Source: Climacium dendroides
Taxonomy: Eukaryota > Streptophyta > Bryopsida > Hypnales > Climaciaceae
Length of the DNA stretch: 64,000 nucleotides
Direction: 5' to 3'
Assembly (NCBI GenBank): GCA_950106755.1
Contig: OX467089.1
Span: 4,900,501-4,964,500 of the forward strand
Under the pieces are notes generated by a model. The model worked only from the letters and a program-made list of their open reading frames with translations, searched no databases and was not told the origin of the DNA. Below, piece after piece: positions 51,124 to 61,499 of the stretch (the stretch's first letter is position 1; each line of letters opens with the position of its first letter). The position numbers were made by a program, and so were the translations under genes.

Positions 51124-51251
51124 TTTTGCAGAAAAAATCGAAAATCTCCCACTTGGCAATCAAGAGGACCCCGCACAACGCTCACAACCAACTCAATGAA
51201 GAGGTGGAAGGCTGAAAGTATGCAGGGCGGGGACGAATGGGGCGGGGACGG

Positions 51252-51260
51252 CTTTATATA
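51252..51260 (-). promoter_or_regulatory. TATA box of the RING gene
   Basis: TATATAAAG on the minus strand lies about 130 bp upstream of ATG 51,123. The downstream context (CCGTCCCCGCCCC) mirrors that of the kinase TATA box at 51,665 (CGAGTCCCCGCCC). Confidence 0.6.
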
Positions 51261-51269
51261 GCGGGAGGT

Positions 51270-51660
51270 GGGGTACGCCAGGGCGCGGACGCCATCGATG
51301 CGGGGGCGCGGATGTGAAGGTAGGGCGTGGACGCCATCGAGTGGGGCGCGGACGCCATCGAGCGGGGGCGTGGACGCCATCGATGTGGGGGCGCGGACGT
51401 CAAACCAGGGCGTGGACGCCATCAATGTGGGGGTGCGGATGTGAAGGCAGGGCGTGGACGCCATCGAGCGGGGCGCGGACGCCATCGAGCGGGGGCGTGG
51501 ACGCCATCGATGTGGGGGCGCGGACGTCAAAACAGGGCGTGGAAGCCATTGATGTGGGGGCACGGATGTGAAGTGAGGGCGTGGACGCCATGTGCCAGGG
51601 CGCGGACGTGTGGGAACGGGGCGGGAACGCGAGAGGATGGGGCGTGGACGTGAGGGGGGG
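51270..51660 (+). repeat. Iteron array between the divergent RING and kinase genes
   Basis: About 18 GGGCGYGGAC units have spacers GCCATCGA-GCG or GCCATCGATGTGGG. Several units are organised in a higher-order repeat of about 120 bp (51,365-51,480 resembles 51,485-51,595). The region is very CpG-rich. A TATATAAAG core sits at each edge, so the array forms a bidirectional promoter region. ORFs through it on both strands are repeat artefacts. Confidence 0.85.
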
Positions 51661-51664
51661 GGAC

Positions 51665-51673
51665 TATATAAAG
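51665..51673 (+). promoter_or_regulatory. TATA box of the kinase-like gene
   Basis: TATATAAAG is followed by CGAGTCCCCGCCC. It lies 152 bp before the first in-frame ATG (51,817) and 200 bp before the second (51,865). A 28-codon upstream ORF (51,712-51,796) lies between and could reduce translation. Confidence 0.6.
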
Positions 51674-51816
51674 CGAGTCCCCGCCCTCATTTTTTTGCCA
51701 AGTCCACGCCCTATGCCTCACACGCTAGTTCTAACGGCCTATGCGAGTGAGTTTGGTGGGTGGTGGGCTTGGCCCGCATATGTGACCCATTTTTAAAAAA
51801 AAAATTTTGAACTTCC

Positions 51817-53415
51817 GTGCTTGGGGAGAGATACGGAGGCCCATCGTATAAAATATTCTTCATTATGACAGGGGAAGGGAGTGGATCGGCAGAGAAATGT
51901 CCCATGTTCATAGATTTGGATGACGTCGGTGAGATGGTAATTCCATCCACGAATACATTGGTGGCCTCAAGTTCATCGAATCCTTCCTCATCGGGACAAA
52001 AGAAGCGCAAGAAAGCACCCAATCCCCATATGCCTCCACACGAATTCATAGTTGAAGGGAGAGCAATAGTTGTAGTGTTCTACACTCGTCGAAGTACAAC
52101 TATGTTGACCAGGGAGTATGTGGTGCACAACAAAGAAGGATACCACAAACTGACGAGGGACCTGCGAAGGGAGCTGGAGTCCAAATTTGAATCATCAGAG
52201 AAATTCAACAATTTCTCTTATTATTGGTTGCACCAAGACTGGTTGGATAAACAGGTGGTTGCCTTCACAACCAATATAGTGTCAAATTGGTGTTACTACA
52301 CGAGGAAGAAAGAAAATGGTAGCGATTGGGACACGCAGAATAAAGAGGTGGTTGCAAAGTTGAAAATCATTCAAAACTTCGCTCAACAATTTTCTTCATT
52401 GCGTAAGAAAAAACAAGCACCATGGAAAGCGACAATAGAAGACGCCATAACGGCTCATTGTGTGAGTGGAACATTCAAGTGGCTTGAAAATACAGTGAAA
52501 GTCATCCCCATGCCGGACAATAGTGCGGTTGGTTCATATGGGACCGTGAGGAAGGTGATGCTTACAAAACTTGAGAGCATTCCTAGTTGGATATTTTTTG
52601 TTGGGAAGAGCTTGAAAACCACAAATGAGAAGGAGAAGCGCCAAGGAATCATCAATGAGGCGGGAGGGTGTCCAGTGATACATCCTAGCATCATTCGAAT
52701 TGCGTACATCCACCCTAAAACGATGGAAGGCTATACCCTATGGTGGAATGGAGGATCTCTAATTTCTTTCTTATCCAAGTACAATTCGAAAGTGAAGGAA
52801 TCAGTGGATGTGGATGACATTGAGCGTGAACAAGGTACGCTGCTGACAAAAGAAGAGCTTGCATGGGTTGCAACTTACCGAAGGAACCGAGTGAACTTGG
52901 CACTCTCCTTGCTTGTCATTGTAGGGAAATGCCACGATGCACAGTACATGCACAATGACATAACTCCATCCAATGTTTTGTTCCATTTTGATGATTGGAA
53001 AGAGCACAGGGTGTACATAGGGATATGTGATTGGGGACTTTCTAGCCGAGTTGTAGAGAAGGAGCCATCAAGGTATGGCTTTCCCAACATGGAGACCCTA
53101 GCGAAGGAAAAAAAAAAGCGAAAGTTTGCAGCCCTTGAGTTGTTTTATGTATACGGAGAGCAAGATTCAGCTAATTCAATTGAGGCCATGCAGAAAACAC
53201 ATTTGTACTCCATGGCAGTTGATGCATATGCGGCGGGATGGATAGCAGTTGCAATTTGGCAAGAGGAGTGGGACCCCAAATACTTTACAACGAAGAATCC
53301 AGAGCAATATGTGAACCTCAGGATCAAATTGAGAAGCCTCATGAAAGATGATGTGAGTGAAAGGGCGACAGTGCAAGATGTTTTGGACACATTGAAGAAG
53401 GCCCCCCACTGTTAG
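51817..53415 (+). CDS. Protein kinase-fold protein carried by the hAT element, intact
   Basis: 532 codons, or 516 from ATG 51,865; the start is uncertain. The N-terminal ~230 residues include a Ser/Lys-rich segment (SSSGQKKRKKAP) and match no domain I know. The C-terminal half has kinase landmarks: a glycine loop AVGSYGTV, a candidate lysine in FFVGKSLK, the catalytic loop MHNDITPSNVLF with Asp and Asn in place, and DWG for DFG in ICDWGLSSR. Later helices (MAVDAYAAGWIAVAIW, then ERATVQDVLDTL) fit the C-lobe. HND replaces the usual HRD arginine and the spacing is long in places, so it is a divergent kinase or possibly a pseudokinase. It is the only uninterrupted gene in the element. It diverges from the RING gene, which hints at a joint role. 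Confidence 0.78.
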   Translation: MLGERYGGPSYKIFFIMTGEGSGSAEKCPMFIDLDDVGEMVIPSTNTLVASSSSNPSSSGQKKRKKAPNPHMPPHEFIVEGRAIVVVFYTRRSTTMLTREYVVHNKEGYHKLTRDLRRELESKFESSEKFNNFSYYWLHQDWLDKQVVAFTTNIVSNWCYYTRKKENGSDWDTQNKEVVAKLKIIQNFAQQFSSLRKKKQAPWKATIEDAITAHCVSGTFKWLENTVKVIPMPDNSAVGSYGTVRKVMLTKLESIPSWIFFVGKSLKTTNEKEKRQGIINEAGGCPVIHPSIIRIAYIHPKTMEGYTLWWNGGSLISFLSKYNSKVKESVDVDDIEREQGTLLTKEELAWVATYRRNRVNLALSLLVIVGKCHDAQYMHNDITPSNVLFHFDDWKEHRVYIGICDWGLSSRVVEKEPSRYGFPNMETLAKEKKKRKFAALELFYVYGEQDSANSIEAMQKTHLYSMAVDAYAAGWIAVAIWQEEWDPKYFTTKNPEQYVNLRIKLRSLMKDDVSERATVQDVLDTLKKAPHC

Positions 53416-55377
53416 ACTATGTCAGATTGTTGTTATCGTACATAGTATTTAGTTTTTTTAATTTTTATAGTTTATCATATAGTTCAGGCATAGAAGGTAA
53501 ATCATCCTCATAGAAGACCATGTGTACATACTTGGCAATTGCGAAACATCTCAAATATATATAAAATCGGATGTATTCTCTACTCAAAATGTCATAATAT
53601 ATTAATATGCCATATCATTGTTCTTTCTCATTGCATTTTTATTTTTTATGAATTCTATGAGTTGATGGTAAAACCTCTACAAAAACAGTGAATGCAGTAG
53701 TTTGGTATAAAAATACATACACTATATTTTTTCAGTAGGTCTATGTTTTTTTTGTTTCTTTTTTGAACAAATGGAAAAAACAATGCATTAAAAGAACAGG
53801 TCTATATTCTAGAAGTTAATGAAGCCCCCCCTCCAAAAGAAAGTAATTGATCCACCAAAAAAAAGAATGACATTGAAGTAGATTGGAATAATTTTAGTAA
53901 TGAAATAAATAAATAAAAGGATAGAGAATGATGGAACAAAAAAATAAGAATAATGGCTTTGAGTTCAGATGGAATAACTTTAGTGAATCAGAAAAATAAA
54001 ATAGGGAAGGGAAATATTGAACAAATAAAGCAGAACTATGAGTTCGAATAAAATAGTCTTCCTAATTAATGAACCAAAACAAAATAGAAATTGGAAATTT
54101 GGAATGTTAGAACATGAAAATTGTCCATTTCTTTCAAAAAAAAAATGTTCGAAAAGAAAAGAATAACTATGAGTTGGGATGGGAGAGTTTTAGGAATGAA
54201 GAAAAAAAAAAAGAGAGAATGATCCGAACCGAAAAGAATGGCATAGAGTTGGGATGGGAAGAGCTTTGTTCATTAATGGAAAAAAAATAGGAAAGGAAAT
54301 GATGGAACAAATACAAAATGGATTGGGCTTGGGTTGGAACAATTTTGTGAGAAAGATAAGCCCACAAAAAATAGTGTGTCAAAGTGATTTCAACTAACAG
54401 CCCCCAAAAATTACCATTTAGTTCAAATAGAGTTGGGATACCACAAAAAATAAATGGAATTCACTTGGGATGAAAGAGTTTTGCTATGGAGCAAAAAATG
54501 AAAGGAATGGGAATGATCAACAAAAAAGGAATGACCTCGGCTTGGGATGGAACAATTTTGCTAATCATGGAAAATAAAATAGGAAAAAAAAATCATTCCA
54601 CCCTACACAAACTGTGGCATTGAATTCAAATAAAAGACTTATGGTAATGATGCCAAAAAAATAGGAAAGAGAATGATTCCGCCCAAAAAATAATGGCAGT
54701 CACTTAAAATGGAAGTGTGCTTTAAAAATCTATGTCCAAAAGGGGAGATGGGGTGACCAAAGCTTTTGAAAAGCATACCAATTTATTTTAGGGTGGCCAA
54801 TTATTTTGAAGGAGTTATATAATCTAACATTAAAAAAAATATGAATGGTGGAGTGCTTTCGAATATGGAAATGCTTTGGGTGTCAGTGTAATATAATGTA
54901 ACACCCAAAAATTTTATGGAATGGTGGATTGGTGGAGTGATTTGGACGTGGAAGTGGTTTGGGTGTTACAAACTTATAATGAGGTAATTTAACACCCTGC
55001 AAAAATATGGAATGATGGATTGATTAGGATATGGAATTTATTTGGGTGTTATAGTGATATGATCTAACATTAAATAAAAATATGGACTGTTGTAGTGACT
55101 TGGAATATGGAATATGAAATGGAAATATGTAAAAATCATATTAATTTAGTATATTTATTAAATCCCATCCGCGCCCTGACATTCACGTCCGCGCCCTGAC
55201 GATGGCGTCCGCGCCCTGCATGTTCCAGAATCCACGTGGCATCCCAGTGGCATCCCAGTAGCATCCACGTGGCCTATTTTTCCATTTTCATAAAGTCAAC
55301 TTTGTGTTGACTGTATTAAACGGGCGAGCCCTCTAACGGACGGGCGAACCGGACGTCCGTCCATTATGACAACCATG
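53416..55377 (-). repeat. Right part of the hAT element: inverted T-rich array, iterons and right TIR
   Basis: No gene seen. From 53,790 to 54,720 the array is the reverse complement of the 47.6-48.6 kb family (GGAAAGGAAATGATGGAACA, TGGCATAGAGTTGGGATGGA). At 54,820-55,140 there are about four ~80-bp units ending AATGGTGGATTGGTGGAGTG. Three GTCCGCGCCCTGA iterons in minus orientation lie at 55,168-55,220, and GGACG-rich sequence leads to the terminus at 55,377. Confidence 0.75.
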
Positions 55378-55445
55378 TGAACAGCAACATCTTCAATCAT
55401 CCAAGAAGTGACAGCACGGCGAGTAGCAAGGCTGGAAACTTACTG
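55378..55445 (-). pseudogene. 5' fragment of the split pogo-like transposase gene
   Basis: The minus strand reads TRRAVTSWMIEDVAV up to the target duplication. It continues in the same frame at 42,068 with YGLVDLNGRV once the element and one target copy are removed. A likely acceptor (TTTCCAG) lies at about 55,437. Farther upstream a candidate donor (ATTGAG followed by GTATGT, about 55,632) suggests an earlier exon. I could not complete the 5' end. Confidence 0.6.
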
Positions 55446-56066
55446 AAGACGGCGGGGAGGGGTATTGAGAGGAATCTCAGAAAGGGGAAGGCAGTCCATG
55501 GTCATCTATAAAAAAACAGTGGAAATGGAGCTTGAGAAAAAAATGGCGACCAAAAAAAAAAAAAAGTTTTTAGAGAAAATAGGGGAAGGAAAGACAAATT
55601 CAATGGTGTCATCCACGTCCCAAACACATACCTCAATGAAAAGTTGTAGACGTCGCAAGTTTGAATTAGAGCGGCAGGAATCCAAGCGGGAAGTTTGAAC
55701 CGGAGCGGCGGCGGGAAACCGGGATGTATAAACCCACCCCCCACCCACCCCCAAAAAAAAAATTCACTTCACGTCCTTTACTCCTATTGCAAGGCCGGCA
55801 CCGGGAGCTCTCCACCTACCAAAATTGGGCATCCGCGGGGAAGGGAAAAATTGGACATCGACAAGAAGGCAAGAATTGCAATTCCGCACGGAGGCGGAAA
55901 AACTGAAGCTTCGGTAGGGAAGGCGGCGGTAGACAGAAATTGTATTTTTCCAAGGAAGGGCCAGAAAATCGCCGACGGTCGGTGGAATTTAGAGCATTCC
56001 AGGAAAGGACAAAAATCTGACGGCGGAAGGGAAGGGCCCCAACACTATTTACCAATTTTAGTGTAG
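55446..56066. other. Probable 5' region of the split gene; no separate gene supported
   Basis: Several overlapping ORFs on both strands (55,465-56,066 plus, 55,502-55,754 minus) show no family motif. The moderately GC-rich sequence may hold the first exon and promoter of the pogo-like gene on the minus strand. Confidence 0.3.
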
Positions 56067-56356
56067 TTGGAAGACAAACTAAAAAACATTCCCTTTTCCC
56101 ACAAAATTTGGAGGATGAATAGTTGCACTTCTATCCTACATGGAGAGATTCTTTCGTCATTTATGGGTTAAGAGTTAAATCATGGACTTTTGTTGGTCCT
56201 GTAGTTGGTTTGAAACAAATTAACCCTTAAACAACACAAAGGATGTTTTCTGGTTGATGAATGACAAAGAATCTCTCCATGCAAGACAAAAGTGCAACTA
56301 TTCATCCTCCAAATTTTGTGGGAAAAGGGAACATTCTACAGTAGCTTGTCTCCCAA
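56067..56356. mobile_element. 290-bp MITE with ~95-bp terminal inverted repeats
   Basis: The left arm from 56,067 (TTGGAAGACAAACT, then CCCTTTTCCCACAAAATTTG) is matched by the reverse complement of the right arm ending at 56,356, with few differences over about 95 bp. The centre is unrelated. It has no coding capacity. The arms also match a relic at 17,960-18,015. I could not settle the target duplication. Confidence 0.9.
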
Positions 56357-59300
56357 TGAGTGCTTTTTCATTTTTTTAAGCCAACAATTCGCACGGTACC
56401 CAAACACATGATTTCGACGGTGATCATCACATTGCTAACCAGCTTGGTTTCGTCCCCCCAAGTGGAGGTATAATTCCCTCCTATATACTTGGGGGGAGAG
56501 TTTAGTTATAATGCTGCACAAGTCATTGGCTGGGCAGAGGTGATGTAGCACCAAGTTGTCAGAGCTCGGTATGTCATTGGCAAGGCTACTGTTGAGGGCT
56601 CCTGATTTTTGGGGAGCAAAAGGGTCCCCCAGGGAAGGTTAATAATGTTATGATCGGCTCGGTCATTTAAGAGTTAAAAATGGTCTACACCGACCGACCA
56701 GTATTGTCTGTAAGGGTGGCACTCATCATAGCACTGCTGGCTGGCTCAGACCCAAGGCCCTTGAATATTAAAACCTGCAAGGAAGGAACTGTCTGTAAAT
56801 TGTACAGTACTTCCTTGCGTGTTTCTCAACACCATATTTAGCACACGGGACCGTCTGGCTGGTGTTGGAGCTATGTTACGACGGGGACTTCGAATTGCGA
56901 GGGACTAGCTGATGATCGACGGAGGTGCGGCACTTTGACTCCATTTCTTTTAGAAATGCCTTCCAGCATTTCTATTCCATTACACTAGCTGATTGTGAAT
57001 CTAACGACGTACTGATCGAAGAACTCAAGGAAACTTTGATGTGTAAGGAGAAGCTCCATTCCGGGAATTTGAAAATGTCGATATTAGATCTGAATCTCTC
57101 TGAACTGGATTTGGTGCCTTTGCAAATGACGACGCGCCTAAGCTAGCTGGTAGTGTTTGTGTGGAAAGCTCATCGTCATCGATCGTAGAGAACGTAAGTT
57201 GATCGATCTTCACCCCAATACCAGATGTGCAAGCCACTCAACCTAATCCTCCTGTAAAGTTATTGTAGAACGTTTTGTAAAGTTATTTAGAACGTCAATT
57301 CCGTGAAGTTGGCAGTATTCCTTTTCACGTTTTGATTAGTTTGTTGTGCTGTAGACATGGAAATTAATGTGCAAATTGCATTTCATTTAAAACATAGTGC
57401 ACCGCTAAGCTAGGATTTCCACCCCCGTCCCCTCGCTCCGGCTTGAGAGTACGTCCAGCCCTCCAGTTTCTGGAATTGCACGCCAATTTCGAAACTGACA
57501 CTGAGGCGTTGCATGATTTTTGACACTCAGGTTATGTTGGGTCCTGCCCTTTAAAAAGGGACTCTATCGCTCCAAAAGCATTCATCGCTGCATATCATCT
57601 GGGTGGACACTTGGATCAGGTGCTGTTGAGAGTTCAGATACTATAATTCTAGCTTTCAGGGTTGGGCGATTGGTGAATTATGAGGTCTGAGCATATGTTC
57701 TAGACAGTATGTGAAATGTTTGCAAGGATTACGTTTTTCGATTTACAGAATCACAGCTTTTGCAGGATCTGCTTAAGAAGAACGTAACCTATTCTAGGAC
57801 CTGCATCGAAGCAGCAGCCAGCACGTAGGCTTCTCTTGACGCACATCGGTGAGTGGCAGCCATACGAATATAGTCTAAGGTCCTCTTTACTTCATACTTG
57901 GATTGAGAAGCCCCGTGGATAAAAATAACCTCTCAAAGTAGAGTCTATGGCTTGCGTTTGAACGGTTGGTCTTTGGAGGTAATGTAAACTGAGAGAGTTT
58001 GGCAAAGTGGATGATCTACAATTTTAGTATATTTTCTAAAATAGGGCATCTCATAACGTGAATACGTTTTACATGATTGGCTCTACAAGTTTCGATCGAA
58101 GGGTCTCTCGCACTGAAATTTGTATCAAATGCACCTTACTCAGTGAGACTGACACATTTTGGCATTGGGGGGATTCAAAATTTGGGTATTTTTGTTGCCA
58201 CGAAGGCAAAAATTCTTGTCTTCATATAAATTCTCTCCACACCCTCTTGCATCTAGTGCAAAAAAAGCCTAAATTGTGTAATGCTCTTAATATTCCAGGG
58301 ATTTTTTCTCAAGATGCGGGACATCTTCAAACTTCATCTTGCCCTGTCCATCAACAAATCATGTTGGCCATGTTCAGCCTTTAGGTAACTACAATTGATA
58401 ATCAAACCACTACTCTATTTCTTTATTAACTAGACCATTGCAAGCTATGCTTCTTGTGATTTTATCTAGACCATGGTTGGGGTTTCAGTGACTTGATTGT
58501 AATGTGCCTACACTTCCATAGTCATGTCTTGGCAACATTGCTCACTCCAATAACTTCATACACTGTTTACTTTCCATACATTAATTAGAAGACGAGAACA
58601 ATTTTTGAGAGTTAGAACTCAAAGGGCTTGATAGCAAAGAACATTATAGTGGTGAAAACATTAATTATTATCTACTATTAGTTTTTGTTACATTTATTTC
58701 ATGTATATGCTAAGTATCTAAAATGTGGAATTAGATATTCATAAGAACATGCAATCCAAAGTTGAAAAGAAGACAACATAGAGTGAAAGAACTTAAATGA
58801 GAAATCTTGTCTTAAATGCATTTCAAGTAAATTTGATAATTTTTCCCATATTAAGGCTTACATCTTATCTTGAATTCTTAATAATTAGAAACATGAAACT
58901 GAAATTCATATGATTTTTCTACATATATCTGAGTAAAAGTCTTAGTAGTACCATGAAAGCTTAAAAGGTAATGGACATGATGGTGATGAGCATCTTGCTA
59001 CAATCGGTGCACACTTGCTTGAGCTCATATCACGAGAAATTCCATTGAAAAAGGTGTTGCTTTTGACTCATACTTCCTAATTCTACAATCAAGACCATGC
59101 ATTAGAACACCCCAATGCATCACCACACTACTAATTCTGCCACTAGCTGCTTAAGCTTTTACTGATTCGATCATAACTACTTAGTTAATTTGCCCCCTCA
59201 CGATGGTGTAACAGAAGGTGAGCCTGGTGAAATTTCATGACTGAAGTCGTGGCTTTTCTTATATCTCAACACACAAAGACTCCTTATCTCGCTCCATCAG

Positions 59301-59630
59301 TTTTCTCGGATGTTTGAAGGATGCATCTTGCTAATGGAACTTGCTTTCTTGGTTTGTCAGAACCCTCGTTTCACGTACTTCTCCTAGGCAAGAATGTCCG
59401 GGAGAATTGCGAACGACGGGTTTCCCTTTGTTGGGGTGTCACTGTTCTCCAGCCCTTGCATGATGTCAAAACGATTGCCTGGACACATTCAATACAGAAT
59501 CCTCAGGACAGTATTGCTTACATGCAGTCAGTGAAGAGATTGGGAATTCGAAATAGAATATCTGTAATTTGCAGGACGAGCATGTTCGACCCTTTATTAT
59601 TGTAAGAAAATTAGAAACAAGCCCAAATGG
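56357..59630. other. Intergenic stretch with unrecognised coding-like ORFs
   Basis: The ORF at 56,925-57,146 has balanced composition (LADCESNDVLIEELKETL) and could be an exon fragment. A 108-codon Cys/His-containing ORF lies at 58,058-58,384. Neither has a family motif or supporting splice sites I trust. The rest is AT-rich with no repeat recognised. Confidence 0.35.
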
Positions 59631-59636
59631 CTGCTT

Positions 59637-60401
59637 CTAAAGATGTGTGCGGTGCTGAGCTTCCACATTGTATTCTATTCAGAAACAGGACGAGGCGTAA
59701 GACGGTTCAACATGGGATGAGGAGAACCAAAAAAAGCTTACCTGGAGCTTGGCGCTGACGGAAGATTCCCCAAGCAAATCTCGCAGCTTGGATCATCATC
59801 ACGCCAGCCAAAAGTGTTCCTGCCATTGCCTGTGGGATGAAGAGGATAGAAGTTCAAATGAGTACCGGTAAACATGATTCAAGTGTCAACCAAAATGACT
59901 ACTAAAAGATTAGCAGATTCTGCCACAAAATTTCGATCTGAGGTTATACCTTTGCAATATCTAGGCTTTCCTGGGAAATTGAAGGAATCGAGTTGCTGCA
60001 AAAGTCATCACGAGTGGAAAAGTCAGCATTTCGGACTCCGAATTAACCCAACATCAACTGCAAAATATTGAGTGACCAGAAGGACAAAAAACATTATCGC
60101 ATATTCACATTGCGAATAAACCACCGGTAGCTCTCGTAGATATTTCACATCTATACAATTAATACTACCATGATTCGAGTGATCCAAAACGTGGGGGTGT
60201 AAGGGTGTGTCTACCTGCTCAGGTAGTCCTGGATACTCTGGTGCTCGGCACAGGCACCAGTAGGCAAAATTGCAAAGCATAATGACAGCAGAAAGTAAAG
60301 CTGTCAAACAACAAACGCAGATCAGGAGCCCAACTTTATAGAAGTAAGAATCAATCGCAATGCATAGGAATCTAACATCAAAGAAAACGCACCGTGTACA
60401 T
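59637..60401 (-). CDS. Small predicted secretory/membrane protein, five short exons
   Basis: I assembled exons 60401-60393, 60300-60215, 59995-59950, 59829-59742 and 59674-59637. All have GT-AG junctions and compatible phases, giving 88 residues. The N-terminus MYTLYFLLSLCFAILPTGACA reads as a signal peptide. A second hydrophobic helix follows (MAGTLLAGVMMIQAARFAWG), then a basic RQRQ and a short polar tail. An AATAAA signal lies about 40 bp past the stop. I do not recognise the family. The 3-codon first exon is the weakest part; if exon 4 is not spliced, it ends 11 codons later instead. No longer ORF competes on this strand. Confidence 0.42.
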
Positions 60402-60642
60402 TTCAGGTAGCGTTTATGGGTGCATATACCTCATTTGAACAATCAATTCACGCTAACTGGACACTGTAGCCCTAACACATTGGCTGAGCCACTTGAATGG
60501 TCCAACTACTTCCCTAGGGCTGGTTCTTACTGAAAAATGAATGATTTTCATCAATAACGCAAAGAACCATACAGATGGAAGGATTTTGAAGTTTGACTAC
60601 TGTACATGGTCGTAGTCTCCGTTCTCTACGGTGTAGAACCAG

Positions 60643-61182
60643 TTATGGACAAGATAGAGTTATATTTAGGATGATGAGTACCTTTTTCCTGTTCACAAGG
60701 CTGAAGGTAACGTGCTTTCCTTCTCTAAAATCAACACCAGCGTGCTCGGGGTCCACTTGAAGCCCCCGCCCACCGGATTTCTTCACTTTCACAAAACTTC
60801 TCCATCGGCAAGTCAATACTCCTGCCTTAGGGTTCTGAAACTCCAGCTCGTCGATGCAATGGTGCAGCGATCGATCTCGCTGCTGCTCAGAGAATACGAA
60901 GAGTTTCCCATCGCTCCCAACCAGTTGCACGTCGGTGTTGGAGGAGGAGGACCAAGGGATTGGGGTGGCCAGATCTGGCTGCCATGTTCCGTTCTCCACG
61001 TGAAATGCAACCGCATTCCTACCCCCACCCTCCAGAGACGAGATGAAGAACGACCCAGTGGTGGATCCGGCCGGAACTGTACTCAACCAATTGCCCCAAT
61101 CAGGACAAACTGAAGAGCAGTACTTTCTTTCGGGCGGAGACCAATCTCCTGCTGTGCGGAATTCGTCAGGTGAAAACTCCAT
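60643..61182 (-). pseudogene. Truncated third F-box/kelch paralogue lacking the F-box
   Basis: From ATG 61,182 the first residues (MEFSPDEFRTAGDW) match the exon 1 start of both F-box genes. After about 35 unrelated residues the frame jumps straight into the propeller (FFISSLEGGGRNAVAFHVENG) and follows it to EGKHVTFS. There it leaves the family sequence, near a possible donor at 60,682. The intron, the basic N-terminal part, the whole F-box and half of the propeller are missing. Without an F-box it could not join an SCF complex. It might act as a decoy if expressed, but a pseudogene is more likely. Confidence 0.75.
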
Positions 61183-61257
61183 GATCAGAGGGGGTTGAAC
61201 TTGCGGTGGCGAGTCGAGTCGAGTCGAGTCGAGATGCAATTGACAATGGCATGTCAT

Positions 61258-61420
61258 TTATATAGTGGCTTCTGATTCTCCTGCAGTAGACGGAATCGGT
61301 AGCGTGCGAGTAGTAGCGACTAGTGTACAGACAAAAAGTTCCCTTGTCTCGGACGACCATGCATGTAGCTTCCTCGATCGCACATGTAGCATCCTCGTGG
61401 TCGGTACAGTCTTTTCAGTT
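61258..61420 (-). promoter_or_regulatory. Conserved F-box family promoter upstream of the truncated copy
   Basis: Read on the minus strand, ACGAGGATGCTACATG, TTGTCTGTACACTAG, a GGAGAATCA block and a TATATA box (about 61,258-61,264) occur in the same order as upstream of the genes at 26,861 and 35,692. The sequences between them have diverged strongly. Confidence 0.6.
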
Positions 61421-61499
61421 ATTTTTTCAATCCATCCTCATGTGATACTTGTGTGAAACATGGTGATATCTATACCCAAACCTGGTGATACCTGGGTAA

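Larger units (their letters stand above)
42069..55377. mobile_element. 13.3-kb hAT-superfamily element carrying transposase, RING and kinase genes
   Basis: The left end CAGGGTTGTCATAACGG and the right end, read inward on the minus strand, CATGGTTGTCATAATGG match at 15 of 17 positions and are flanked by an 8-bp target duplication. Both ends have GC-rich iterons (AGGGCGCGGAC) pointing inward. Cargo in order: hAT transposase (minus), T-rich array, RING-H2/coiled-coil gene (minus), iteron array with divergent promoters, kinase-like gene (plus), inverted T-rich array. Removing the interval restores a continuous frame in the host transposase gene. Typical plant hAT elements are 3-5 kb with one gene, so this is large and cargo-bearing. 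The element is old: two of its three genes have stops. Confidence 0.85.

Noticed and set aside
51102..51721. Long ORFs on both strands through the iteron array
   Set aside because: They are repeat translations (for example GVDAID-type) without start context or motif.
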